A DNA stretch of 64,000 nucleotides, taken from Rhynochetos jubatus (taxonomy: Eukaryota > Chordata > Aves > Eurypygiformes > Rhynochetidae). The notes under the pieces were generated by a model that saw nothing but the letters and a program-made list of their open reading frames with translations, was not told the DNA's origin and did not search any database. Below, in pieces: positions 1 to 11,700 of the stretch. Position 1 is the stretch's first letter. Every line of letters begins with the position of its first letter. Location: NCBI GenBank assembly GCA_027574665.1, contig CM050654.1:20342222-20406221 (forward strand), in the 5' to 3' direction. The translations under genes and the position numbers were made by a program.

Positions 1-71
1 ATGTGAAAAACGCTATAGAGGGAATCAAATACATTGCGGAGACGATGAAGTCGGACCAAGAAGCTAGTAAT
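1..71 (+). CDS. CHRNA1: CHRNA1 penultimate coding exon, 3' part (MA helix)
   Basis: The frame starts with the last two bases of a codon at 1-2, then reads [15 protein letters not shown] and ends at ...E-A-S-N (aat, 69-71). The donor is gtaatg at 72. The exon ends in phase 0. Its 5' boundary is off the window. Confidence 0.95.
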
Positions 72-2185
72 GTAATGCATTTTTTGTGCATGACTCATTT
101 CTTGCTGCATCCTTTCTTTTTTTTTTTTTTTGCAAAGTCTCCAAGCCTCACAAAAACACTCCAAACCCTGTTTTGGTTTTAGCAGGGGACAATCTTCTCC
201 CCTTGATGCAGACAACAAGGAGTGACAGATCACAGTCACAGATGACAGTTGACTCCTGGTCAAAAAAAGATAGGGGAAAAAAAAAAAAGTGGCAGTGCTA
301 AGGTTTTATAAGTGTGGTATGTGAAGCCGTAGAGATGGAGTGTCTGTGAGCAGCAAAGCAGTTTCAAGAGCTGTAAACAAGTTCCAAAACACATTCCTCC
401 TGTCTCCCATTCGGGCACCTTCCCCCTGCAGAAAGCAATCTCCTGTCGCTTTTGAAAACCTGGGAAGCAAGTCAGACTCCAAAAGGCTAGGATTTTTACC
501 TGAGAAGTGTTAAATGTAACTTACAAATGATAATTCCCATTTCAATAAGGTTTTCTTTTATTCCTGCATGCTACAAGTAGTCCCTGCAAGCGAAGCACGT
601 CATGAGCTACTCTGATTACTGGCTTTTTCCACATTGCAAGCCAAAGGAAGGATAAATGCTTGTAGAGTCACATATGGCAGTGTTCCCCAGGAAAACCTAG
701 CTCTGCCTCCTCCCAGTACAGTCAATGCGATTAACCCCCTCTTTATTCCACTTATCACAGCCCATAAGCTTTTGCACGGATAATTCAGTACGGGTACTTC
801 ACCTGTCTAAACGATCCTAGACCTTTCCTGCCAAGCTGCAGGATAGCCTGAAGATGGGGAGAGAGTTCTCTGGAGCAGTGGTTCGGCCCGTGCTCTTGAA
901 AAAGAGGCGCCTCCATCCCACAGGCAGAATTTACATGACGGTGTTCATTCCTGTGACCAAATTCCTGGAGCATGTGGAACGGCTCTGGCTGTAGTCTCAT
1001 GTTCCTTATGGCTCCTATGCCTCTCCACAGATAAAGCGCTACGCTCGGCAAGGCTGGCATGGCTCCAGCATCTCCAGGCTTCACTTCCTCCTAGGCTTAC
1101 CAGGAAGGGTCTTCAGGTTACTGGCAAGCACTCCCTTCGGAAGTGGAGCCCAGCTGCTTGTGTCATCTGTTGATACTGCTTCCAGGTGGTTTCAAAAGTC
1201 AAGTTTCCCAAAAAAACTGAGGTTTGTGGCTTCTGAAGGTTACCACTTCATTGCACTCATTTATGAGCCACCTCGAAGCAGTATTGATTATCAGTGTTCT
1301 CTAGATACGTTACAACAGCGTCTTCTACTTGTGGGGCAACTGAGGCAAAAGTAGAGGGTGGCAGTAGGTGTCGCTCCATAAGGCAGAGTTACAGGGTGGA
1401 AACCCTGAGCACTGCTGCAGTTTGTACCTCGCTCTCTGCTCGCTCTTACAGTGCTGGGTTCCCACCAAAAGCACCCAGTGGAAAGGCAGTCACAGAGTAA
1501 GTGGTTCACAGTATCTCACAACTGGAAAAAAGACTAACTAAAGGCTACCTAAAAAAGCTACTGAGAAGGTTTTCCCAGACCTCAGAGTGCACACTAGGCA
1601 TGGGAAGCAGGGACTAGAGCTAAATTAATGGAAATTGCTTAGGTATCCCATGAGAATGAAAAAGCAATAGAAAACCAAAAGCCAGTTGAGAGAAACAAAG
1701 CATTTTGCCTTCAACGTTTTAAACTCTCTTTCAAAAGCCACCATTTGCCTGAAAATTATGCTTTTCAACATTTTTTTTAAATGTAATTGTTTACCAAATT
1801 GCCAGGGTTTGCAAACTGTTTAGCCTTGAAACTTACATTTCTAGATTGCTTAGGCTTCCTGAATCACTGATCTACCTTTGAGAAGAAAATGAGTATTTTT
1901 TTTGCATAAAATAGTGGAACAATTAATATAATAATAATAATAACTAATATAGGAAGTGCCTTTCTGTTGTTGCAGACAGCAAATTACAAGAATGTCCATA
2001 GCAAACATGGCTCTGCCTAGATTTTACCATCATCTCCTTTGTTTCTTTCCCAGGCTGCAGAAGAATGGAAGTTTGTTGCGATGGTGGTTGATCATCTTCT
2101 CCTTGGCATATTTATGCTAGTTTGTATTATAGGAACATTAGCTGTATTTGCTGGTCGCCTTATTGAATTAAATCAGCAAGAATGA
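1..2185 (+). CDS. CHRNA1: CHRNA1, 3' end of the coding region (two exons, 5' part outside the window)
   Basis: This is the C-terminal part of the muscle nicotinic acetylcholine receptor alpha-1 subunit. The subunit sits in the postsynaptic membrane of the neuromuscular junction and carries the main part of the acetylcholine site. The sequence shows the end of the M3-M4 cytoplasmic loop, including the amphipathic MA helix (exon 1..71: [17 protein letters not shown]), and the fourth membrane helix M4 (exon 2054..2185: [17 protein letters not shown], ending LIELNQQE and TGA). These match vertebrate alpha-1 almost residue for residue. The exons join in phase 0 with a GT donor at 72 and a CAG acceptor ending at 2053. 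Ligand-binding domain and M1-M3 lie upstream of the window. The final residue is Glu where human has Gly. Identification is from recalled family sequence, not a search. Confidence 0.97.
72..2053 (+). other. CHRNA1 last intron (no gene seen inside)
   Basis: The intron runs from donor gtaatg to acceptor ctttgtttctttcccag and is about 2 kb long. It holds a T-rich tract (about 112-131) and a short AAT microsatellite (about 1924-1943). I see no additional exon or recognisable mobile element. Open frames on both strands are short and look like chance. Confidence 0.9.
2054..2185 (+). CDS. CHRNA1: CHRNA1 last coding exon (M4 helix and stop)
   Basis: The exon encodes 43 residues beginning A-A-E-E-W-K-F-V and ending N-Q-Q-E, with TGA at 2183-2185. 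It carries the whole M4 helix, which faces the lipid in the receptor, and the short extracellular tail. The sequence is nearly identical to other vertebrate alpha-1 subunits. Confidence 0.97.
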   Translation, partial: AAEEWKFVAMVVDHLLLGIFMLVCIIGTLAVFAGRLIELNQQE

Positions 2186-2308
2186 ACATCAACTGGAAAC
2201 TATTTGCTACCCCGGTCAGCATCTGAAAGCATCTTAACCATCAAAACCTGGCCAGGCTCTGCAAGTTTCACAGGCAGGAATCAGTGCCTGCTGGGAAAGA
2301 GCAGGGAT

Positions 2309-2314
2309 AATAAA
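2309..2314 (+). terminator. CHRNA1: Candidate CHRNA1 poly(A) signal AATAAA
   Basis: AATAAA lies 124 bases after the stop codon, within gggataataaaacg. An ATTAAA (about 2440) and another AATAAA (about 3613) lie further on. Without transcript data I cannot tell which is used, so the 3' UTR could be 0.15 to 1.4 kb. This one is offered only because it is the first canonical hexamer. Confidence 0.35.
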
Positions 2315-2319
2315 ACGTA

Positions 2320-5300
2320 AGGCTCCATACTTAGCACTTCTGAGCTGCTGCTCGGTGGCATTTCGTTGCCAAAAAGAAACACTTGCGTTACTGGTAGGCT
2401 GGCTGGCTGGCAGCCAGGTTTTGATCCATTTTACCATTTATTAAAAATGCTAATGCATTAATAACACTGTCTGACTTTGTAACCCACAGATACAATTCCA
2501 GTGAAACCAATAGCAATGTAATAAGCTTTAGCTGAGCTGTAAATCTGTATCCAACATTAGCATTCAAGCTGGTTCCAATATCTGCTCTGTGGTTTTTGTT
2601 TTGGCAGGGTCACAAATGACTCTGCTTGTAGCACCAGAAGCAATATCTCAAACTCCATGTTTAAGCACTTGATTTTCATGCACAGATCTGAAATGACTGT
2701 CTTATGTGTCTCTACCTGTAGAACCTCTTGATGCAGCAAAGAGGAGCAACCTCAGCCACTTGGGTCCCGCAAGTATTTTTTGCTATTAAGTCCCATGGGA
2801 AAGGTCTTGTAGAGGGTTTGGGGTTTTTTTTGCTGTGTTTTATCATCAAGCCCTGCTCTGTGACCATCGGGCATCCCAATGACTATGTTGCAGTCGCTGC
2901 TTTCTTATTTTTACCTGTTAATACTTGTGATAAGAAGCCCCACATTCATTATGTATCGATGCTCAGGATTTTTAGTTCTCAACAGAGATATTCTGCAATT
3001 GCATCCTAAGGGAAAGGTTGAGGCCAGAGGGGAAAGGATGATATCCACAGGACAATCTCTGTACTCAGCCTACTCTGCTCTGGGAAGGTGTGTTCCCATT
3101 CTCTGTTTTGAGTGATGAATAATGTGGGGACAGCTTCAAATGTCTTACTATGACACCTTAAACTCAATTCTCTCTGTTCCCTGAAAACTGTCCCCTGCCC
3201 TGCTGAAATACGTCACGAGCATTAAAGTCAGACACATAATCACAAATTATCATTCCTAGGGAAAGTGGTGGAGTTGTACTTCTGCATGACAAAATGACAG
3301 GACACCCGAGCAACACAAGTAATTACCCGAACTCTATTCAAATGTTGAGCAGCAGCTCACTCTAGTGGCTAAAACTAAGTAGTACTGCTTTTGGCCAAAG
3401 ACCCCTGAGGTTTAGTAAACATTTAACGTAAGCAACAAGCCTATTTGTGTTTCAGTAACACAGCGTGGAAACGCTACCCGGTGCTGCTTGTTTTTCTCAA
3501 AAATAAATAAGGCGAGGTGGGGCAACCGGCACAAGTTACTCATCTTTCCCAGCTGGTTCTCCAAGCAACAGGACTACTTTGCTAACAGCTGTAAATAATT
3601 TGCTGTGAGTAGAATAAAATAATATGTAGTATGTTAATGCTCTACAGGAACGTGTCGCGTCTGCAGAGGACAGGCGTTTGAAACGCTCTGGGGGGAAAAT
3701 CAGGCACTTGAGCAATACTTGCCGTCATTGCTCAGCGTTCGCTGGACGATGTTTTGGTGAGCTGCCGTCCTAAGCAAAGCGAACAGTTTGTCTGGGGCAA
3801 TCGATCACTTGTAACACTCTGCTCAGCTCTTACAGTTTAGATGATGGTAATCTTTGCCTCCCTGGATGATCATTAACCCTGTGAACGATTGCTGAAGATG
3901 TATGCTGGGCAAAACCGCTGCTGACAGATGGAGTGCTTGCCACAGCTCTGTTTATCTTCACTGTGAGTTCTCGGCCTTCGGAGGTTGTCACGCAGCTCCC
4001 TGGCTCATGATGAGCTAAGCTGCAGCGTAACGGTGCCTCGGACTTTATTTGGGAGGATGTGACTGGCACTAAAATTGACAGAACAATCCTCTTAGAGCGG
4101 CATGTGGTTGAATCTTAGCATTAAAAATAAACATCGAGTGACAAGATTCGTGGTGAGCATCCGCAGTATCTTTGTTCAGCTTCCCCAACTTCCTCAAGGT
4201 AGATCTGGGTCCTGGCCTCCAAATTCCACCTATTCGTGTGTCAGTGTGTGCACATGCATGCCTGCCCACAGCTCCAGCTCTCTTCATACACAGCCAGCTA
4301 CCATGTTGCAGTGTTTTCCTTCCACTTCCTTAGGAAAAGTTTTGAAATTATTGATTTGAAAATTTTTGTTTGTGATAGTTCGATCTATCTTATGGGCAGA
4401 GTGAATCTTCTGCCTTCCTATCGCTCTGAATCTTGATGAACTACTTGCACCTCAAAAGATGTGACACCAGGCAAAAATAAATGCTAACAACTTCCCTTGT
4501 AAGGTTGCAGAATCTGGGCATTGTACTCTGACCCTCCAAACATCAATAAGCACACTTCAGGGGAGAGTTCATCTGCATCATTTTTTTGCTTTGCTTTGAA
4601 TGCTCAGACTGTCCCAGTCTTTATTCTCTGTTCCCAGCTCACCTTTGTGATCCATTTTTCTTGCATACCACCAACACCCCATTACCAGTATCCATCCACT
4701 GAAAGAGAACACCCTTACCTACCTGCAGACTATTGCTTCTCATCTGCCACTCTCCTTTTAACATGTCAGCACATCTGTACACCTGCTAAAGCAGTAGCTT
4801 TGGAGGTTGTAAATGTGCTGTCTCAGTCACTGTCAAAGATAATTTGCTGTCAGTGTGTAAGTACATATTGTCTAACGATTTTTCATCTACAGCACTGTCA
4901 CCTCTCCCTGCAATCTTAACACTAAACTCTCCTCTCTCCCACGTGTGTAGCACCAGTAGCCCCATGGAGATAGCCCTGAGTGCGACCCACACATGCATCT
5001 CTGCTGCCCCGTTGCCTTCAACAGGCAAATTTCGGCTCTGGGCTTCTCATGATAAAGCAAAGCAAGAAATGGGCCTCATGCTCATTGTTAAATTTCTCTA
5101 ATAAGTGTAAAAATAATTAAATGCAAACATGGTGCTGCTGAAGTAAGCTGACCTCGTTTAAATAAAGGCAGAGCAGGGGCCTCTGGGTGGGAGGGTGTCA
5201 TTTGTATAGTGATAGTACCCTGAGCAGTTAACTTGTCCCTCTTTTAACTGCCATCTTCTAGCTAGTAAAGCTGCTTTTGTTCACTCTGAGCTTTTTGGTA

Positions 5301-7500
5301 ACAACCTATTTACGTCCTTAATAGAAGAGCTCACTGGAACGTCTCCATCTACTTGTCTGATTCTCTTTCCAATTTTTAAACAATTTGGCAATTAACTTTC
5401 TCCTTCCCATCCCTTTAGATGACCTTCAGCCACTTTCTACTGTGCCATGGATATTTTGCTCTCAGAGATGCAGTCACCCTCAAATCTCTTTCCCCTTTGG
5501 CACATTCAGTCTTCAGGAGACCTGGTCCTTCTAAGGGTGTTATTTGAATTTTTAAAGTCTGTTACCTTGTACCAGCTCCAAGGGAGCAATTTCACCTCTG
5601 CATGAGTCTGTAATCAGAACAGGCTGCTTCCTTCCATCGTCACCAGGCAGATGAGCTCAACTTGATGGCCTTATTCTGTCCATTCAGCCAGTTGGATCTC
5701 AGCCTTGTAAAACATAGTTGAGCTGATCAACAGAGCAAGCAGAAAAATGACATTAACGGAACTCTAAATGCTTGATCATCAACTTGCCTATGCCAGGTGT
5801 GACCATTCACCCGCAACTAGTGCTCTGGTCCCGAAGCCTCCTTCAGTTTGGGAGTTTTTAAGACATCAGATTGTTCTTTCAGGGAATTGTAAGACAATTT
5901 AAGTACTCATTTTTTCTCCAGTCTATAAGTTACTGCCAACCTCCTTGCCACGGCCATCTCCCCAGAGATCTCTGAAAGCAGCGTGGGTTTCGTCAGCATG
6001 CTGAGTCAGCAGTTCCTGTTTCCACAGCTGAAGCAAACCACAGTGGGTAGGGACAGCAGGACAAAAGAGTGTGTGTAACGCAGGACCTGCAAAGTGCAGA
6101 AACACTGTGCTGCTGCTACTGGAGAAAGGAAGCACATTACCTCCCTGAAATGTCTGTTTTCTGGTATGGTGGCATGTGAGATGTTGCCTTTAAAGTCACC
6201 AATAGTTTAGCACATCAGAAATGCTTTTGACTTTGAACACTCTTAGAAGGTTGCTGTACTTAGATCCAGCCCAAGACCTCACACTGTTGTATGTTTACTA
6301 TTGCTAGATAACATCCAGCACAGCCTCCAGGTCCCTAGGCACACTCCTGGGTATAAATTCCCTCCCTCTTTCTCTTCCTGAAAAATTGTGAAATTGGTAC
6401 AAAGTGTCCCAGGCTTCTCTCAGATGAATGTTGCACAGACATTGGCTTCTAACAAAGCTTCGAGTACTTTCTCCCTTTCTGGAAATCAAATCCCAACTGC
6501 AGATGGGGCAATCATGCACTGCTCCGCAAAAGGTCCTCTAAAATGATCGTACTTCAGTCCCTGACACAGTATAAAAGACGGGCACGGCTATGGAAAACAG
6601 ACAACCTGCAAGCAACCGTTTCCATGCTCATTGCAAGAGCCCTGCTGAGTTCTGTTGGCAGTAGGTGGTTACCTACAAGGACAGGACAGTTTCACTTGTT
6701 ACCATGCAGCAGGCCAGACTGACCCAGCAGGCAAGAGTCCAAAGGAGTTTGTAGGCTACTGCAGAACAGAGGTGATGGGTAGCTCAGCGGATTCCCCATA
6801 AAGGGAGAACTCTTTCCTAGCAAGGGTTGTCACCATTGCCCATCATCCCAGCACAGATCTCCCAGCACAGCACGCCTTCCCAACTTCTAACAGCCAAGCA
6901 GATCAGTATCAGTGTTTGCTCGTTATCCCACATGGAGCCTGGAATAAACACATCACATGGTATTTCCCCAGGACTTAGACCAGAGGAAGCTGTTTGCCTC
7001 TACGTGACTTTTCAGCTAACCAACGACCCAAATGCAGTATGCCGTGCTTAGGAGCCTCATGTGGATTTGTGACCTTCTTTAGGGAGCTTTAGGTCTGTAA
7101 AGGCAATAAACACAGAGTACCTGCAGTTCTTCCATTTGTGAGCTCCATCATTTTTGCTTGCAAGCTAATCTAGGTTGTATGTGTGGGTCAAAAGAGGGTA
7201 GAGAGAAAAAATGGAACCTGTTTTTGTGTCTATCTTGTAATACTCCAAGCATGCAATGACACAGAAACGGAGAAATGACCTACATGAAAGCCTGGCAAGG
7301 CTGAAGGCAAATCAGTAATGCCATTGCTCTTAGGGCAGAGCATTGTCTTTGAGCAACTGGTCATCTCCCGGCCAAAACATGAAAGTAAGTTGTGGCAGGT
7401 TAGCTCGGCACACGGGTTACTCAGCCTCTGACCTTGCTGGGACATGTTGCTGCAAGGGAATCAAGAAGGTATTTAAGCTCTGCAGGACACCTGTCCCTAA
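2320..7500. other. CHRNA1-WIPF1 intergenic interval
   Basis: About 5 kb contains part of the CHRNA1 3' UTR of unknown length and then ordinary intergenic sequence of mixed composition. No open frame here resembles a known protein, and I recognise no LINE, LTR or RNA gene. The region ends at exon-like sequences described separately (7517-7861). Confidence 0.6.
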
Positions 7501-7779
7501 CATTTGTGTATTTTAGACAACAGTGTTCTGCAGCTGCTCGCTGGACCATGTTCATGTATGGAGTAAACAAAAAACCATCCAAATACCGGCGAGATGTGAA
7601 ATCCTACAGAGACATGGGGGATCGATGTGTTGGCTCACATAGGCACTCAGGACACAGCTCTCGCCCCTTGAACCTTGCTCCTATCTGCCCAAGCTACTCC
7701 ATTAAATATAATTTGGGAATTTTTCCATTCAAGACCTCAGCGCTGGACCCAAAAACACTAACAGAACTTTTGTTTCTAG

Positions 7780-7861
7780 AAAACTTAGGCAAGCCGAGAG
7801 GGAAATGGAAGCAGAATCTATTGCTCGTCTGGCAGAGCAATCTCTGCGTGAGTTAATTGAG
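7780..7861 (+). CDS. Unassigned exon-like segment encoding a charged, coiled-coil-like peptide
   Basis: I do not recognise this. An 82-base stretch lies between a good acceptor (cttttgtttctag, ending 7779) and a good donor (gag|gtaaga, at 7862). In one frame it has no stop and reads KLRQ followed by AEREMEAESIARLAEQSLRE and LIE. That is 27 residues rich in Glu, Arg, Ala and Leu, typical of an amphipathic helix. It would begin with the last base of a split codon and end in phase 0. It lies about 0.8 kb upstream of the WIPF1 CpG island and 5.6 kb after CHRNA1. It could be an exon of an undescribed gene, a pseudo-exon or part of an alternative WIPF1 5' end. The helix-like content and both splice sites favour a real exon. 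The absence of recognisable partner exons argues against it. Confidence 0.35.
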
Positions 7862-8649
7862 GTAAGAAGTACAGATGCCTTTTGGGGCATCACGCAGAGA
7901 GGGGTAATTGACCTTCCCGCACCTCTGCATACTGCAAACTTTAAAAGGAAAAAAGCAAGTACCTCTTTCCCACTGTTTAATTACGTTTCCACTCCACCGT
8001 GTGTGTCCCTTCCTGCTGCCTCGCCATTCCCCGAGCTCCGCCACCCCTGTCCCGCTGGCTGCTATCAAGGCCATCGGAGGCAGGTAGGGAAAATGGAGCG
8101 TGCTGGGAGCTCTGCGGACAAGCAGAGCACCGGGAGTGGGGGTGAGAGGAGGCCCTGGTGGGGCTGGCGGCTTTCCCGGTTCCACGGGTGCGATGCAGGC
8201 CAAGAGGTTGCAGAGCTGGCGGTGCAGATAGCGGGTGTAGACAGGGAACCCGGTGGGAAGAATCCCAGGAAAAGCCGTCAATATTCACAGTCCAGGTGGT
8301 TATCACCTGGGGACCCGACCACCTTTCCCTGTAACGTGGTTATCTCGTCAACTCCGACCGGGTTTAACTCCCACTGAACACCTGGGACGGAAGGGCGGCA
8401 GGTACGGGCAGGGGGTCCGCCCCGCCAGCACCCCCACGCCGCCGGGGCAGGAGCACCCCACGGGAGAGCCTCGCTCGGCCGGCCGGCCCTGCCGGCCGGG
8501 GGACAGCCCGGGGGAGCTGGAGGGGGACGCCCACCCACCGCCGGGCCGCTGGCAGCTCGCCTCCCTGCTCCGCGGGGCCGGGGCATGTGCGGCGGCGCGG
8601 GCGGCGGGGGAGCGGCGCCCCAGAGCCGCGCCGCGCCGCTTCCTGCCGC

Positions 8650-8657
8650 TATAAATA
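8650..8657 (+). promoter_or_regulatory. WIPF1: TATA box TATAAATA in the CpG island
   Basis: TATAAATA in the context gccgctataaatagccgcc is a near-consensus TATA box inside otherwise extremely GC-rich sequence. It predicts transcription starting at about 8676-8685. Confidence 0.7.
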
Positions 8658-8679
8658 GCCGCCCGGCCCAACATGTCCC

Positions 8680-8750
8680 GGCCGCCGCAGCGGCTGGAGC
8701 GCCGGAGGGACCTGCCGTCCCCTCCTGCCGCCTAGCCCGCCCGGAGCGCG
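8680..8750 (+). other. WIPF1: WIPF1 exon 1, probably non-coding (5' UTR)
   Basis: The start is inferred from the TATA box (25-30 bases upstream). The end is the strong donor gcg|gtaagg at 8751. An ATG at 8673 opens a 20-codon frame ending TAG at 8735. It lies slightly 5' of the predicted start and may not be transcribed from this TATA box. The translation start of WIPF1 lies in exon 2, 38.7 kb downstream. Assignment to WIPF1 rests on position and strand, not on a seen splice. Confidence 0.6.
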
Positions 8751-11700
8751 GTAAGGGGGCATCGGGGGGAGGCGGCCGGGGCTTCGCTTCCCGCTCGGGG
8801 CGAGCGCGGGTCCGGGCGGGGCGGGCCGGACCCCGGCGGCGCTGGGGCGGCTCGGCACCCCGGCCCTGCGGGTGCGAGGGTGGGAGGGCCGGCCGGCGGG
8901 GCAGCGTCCGCGGCTGCCCCTGCCCCGGGGCCGAGTCCCGCTTCCTGCCTGTTTCTCTTTCCCTTCCCTTCCAGACTGCTCTGTCTCGGGCTGGGACGCG
9001 CTCCTCCTGTCTTCCGACGCCGTGCTCGCGGGGCCGGGGGATCCCTCCCCGCTTTCCCTGGGGTTGGGTGCGTGCCGGGATGGAGGGCAGCGTTGGCCTC
9101 CGGATGCAACCCCTGGTCTCTCTTTTCAGCTGAGACCGGACCTCCAAGGAGGTAGCGGGTGGCACCCGTGTCCGTCCCTGCTGTGGTCTGGCCAAGGCTG
9201 GCGTGGCCGGGCCACACCGGGCCGTGCGCACGCCACTGACTGCGCGTGTGGCGCCCAAGCTGGGCGCCGTTGTGGTCGCTCACTCGTGCAGGTGCCTGTG
9301 TTGCAGCCTTCCTCCCTCAGGTGCCTTCATCTGCAGCAAGCGTTGAGGTGAACCTTGTAGTCAGGCTTTGTGGTGGAGGCAATCGAAGCAGGTCTCTGCC
9401 CTCTAAGCTGACTCCTCGGGGCTTTTCAAAGGAGTCAAGCTTGGGATCTTCAAGTAAACGGTCCTAAAGTTTTAGCTTGTCTTCCCTTTTGCTTGCCTCT
9501 GCTACTCTAATGGCTCTGCCTAATCTTTCTGTAAACACCTTATGCAGGGCAGGACTGATCCCTTCTCAAGAAGAGTAGTGCTTCAGCTGCTCCCATGTGC
9601 CCTGCTCAGGCCTCTTATTTAAAACAAAAGTGATATAGCCCTTGCCTGTGGCACTGAGGTGTGCTTGCTCAGGAACCCACCACGAGGGTCTTATTCTAAA
9701 ATGTTCTTTTATTCTTGAAGTGCTTCTTCAAAGAGAGGGCTGTAATAAGCAGCTGTGCTCAGGCGTCTTGACCCCCAGAGGACAGGCAGTGTGTTTTGCT
9801 CCTCGCTCACACCCTTTTTCACTCTCTCTCTCCTTTTCCCTCTGTTCCTTCTGTCCATTAGCTCCTCCAAGCCCAGCTTGGGAGCACAGTGCAGAGGCCC
9901 AAAAGGCCATGTGGAAAAGAGGTCCTCTCGGAGTGCCTTTGGCCTTGGCATGTTACCCACAGCATGCCCCGCCTGGGAGCCTTGCCCTCGATAAAGGCAG
10001 GAGGGATGGCAGCGCTGCCGTGGAAGGACACGCTCTGGCCTTTCTGAGTGCCCTGTAGCACGAGGCAGGCTGAGCTGGTGTGTACTTTCCCCTCTGCTGG
10101 AGTGGGCGAAGGGAAGGAGTGTGTGAGGAGGAAATACAGCTGTTCCAGAGCACTTCTGCCCTCCGTGCAGCGGGAGCACGTGAGGGGAGGACAGACGCAG
10201 AAAAGGAGATCCAGGAAGAGAGTGGAGAGAGGATCGTGGTGGGAGGGGACAGAGGAAAGCTGCAAGTGGAGGGGAAAAGCTTTTTATATGTGCACACGTG
10301 TTGTTTAAAGATCTGTTCAGTTACAGCAAGAGTAAATATCCTAAAAATACGAGCATGTGTCTCTTGAGTCCCTGTTATTGTTCCTCCAGAAAGCGCTGCT
10401 TTTAATTCCTCAAGTATTTTGTGTCTTTCTGCCTCACCCTTCTAGGCTCTTCTGCATCGTCTGAGCTCAAGCTGAGCAGGATGTTGCCCTCGGCATCTGC
10501 CTGTCAAATGTGTAGTTCTCCATGTTGTACATGAAACGATTGTTTCCATAGTCGGTTAAGGCAAGTTTCCGAGGAATGTGAAGCGAGAGGCATGCCAGTT
10601 CCTGTGGCTGGCGTTGACTGGCGTGCGAGCTCTTTGGGGCAAGGGCTGTGTCCTGAAGCCTGCTGCTACTCTACGTATTGCATTGCCCTTGCCTGCTCAG
10701 GGATTTGTGCCTCTGTTCCTGTCCATCCCACCCTATCTTATCGCTGCTCACCTGTTCCTTCCCCCAAGCTGCAGCTCGTTTGCTCTATCCCAGTTATCTG
10801 TGGGGTATCTGTATGAATTACTGAAAGGTTCAGCAATCTAGGCTAAAAATCTCTGGAAAAGGAGGGAGGGGAGGAGGAGCAGCTACTCCCTCTGTACAAA
10901 AGTCCCCTATCAGCCCTATGCTGCCTCTCCCCTGCCTTCTGCATTGAGATTGCTTAGCCCAGCAAGTGGGAGTTAAACCAGCGGAAACTCTCTAGCTGTG
11001 TCCTAACTTCTGCTGCCGCCTTAGTATTTCTACTGAAATTACACTTTCAGCTTTCTACAGCATTAGATTACTCACTGAACAGCATCAGGTAGCAAGGTGC
11101 TGTCTTTGGGGGCTGCATTGCTACAATACTGTTGGACCTTTCTCTTTTTCTCTTAAGAGAAACCTGGAGTTACCACAAAATTACACCAGGGCTTCAATGC
11201 TTTTACTCATGCAGTAGAGTTAGAGTTGAAATGTGCATCTAGAAAAATATATTAGCCACAGAAGGAGCAATTTCCCACCTGTGACAACAGGTATGGCCTT
11301 TACATCTGCTGACCTCCAGACTCTCTTCAGTGGAGAGGCCAAGCAATGCTAATCCTGTTGTGAAGGGAACACACTGCAGTATTGCTCTCTGTTACCTCCA
11401 GTGCATAAGGTTCCAACAGCTAGTAGTTTTCTGTCTTGCTTTTACAAACACCAAGCTGCTTTGGAGGGAGAAAAAGAGCATATGTTTGTGTTGTCTGACA
11501 AATGTGACAGGAGGACAGGAATTTGTAGGTTTCCTTTGGAGGCACATACCTTGTTTTTGGTGTATGTACACAATGGATTTAAATGTCTTTATGCAACAGC
11601 CTTTAGAAATGTTCTGTGCTTTCAACTACGTTGACTCTCCATCTGGATAATGGACTTGCACATAGAAACTGTGAGAAGTAGTGATGCAATGGAGAGGGGA

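Larger units (their letters stand above)
8380..9150. promoter_or_regulatory. WIPF1: CpG island at the WIPF1 5' end
   Basis: The base composition changes sharply to GC-rich with dense CpG. Several GC boxes are visible, for example gggcggggcgggcc near 8815. The island contains a TATA box and a splice donor, so it looks like a promoter and first exon. WIPF1 is the next gene downstream on the + strand, which makes it the natural owner. All long open frames here on either strand are products of the GC richness. Confidence 0.8.

Noticed and set aside
2380-2420. A ggctggctggctggcagcc hairpin after CHRNA1 as a terminator
   Set aside because: Intrinsic hairpin terminators are bacterial features. Here it is a short simple repeat in a vertebrate 3' region.
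7805-8377. A 190-codon frame starting within the exon-like segment at 7780
   Set aside because: It passes straight through a good splice donor and then into GC-rich promoter sequence with no protein-like features. Only the part before 7862 is worth considering.
8278-9258. A 326-codon open frame on the minus strand over the CpG island
   Set aside because: It reads as Arg/Pro/Ala-rich low-complexity protein with no family resemblance, and several overlapping frames are open at once. This is the expected effect of GC-rich DNA.
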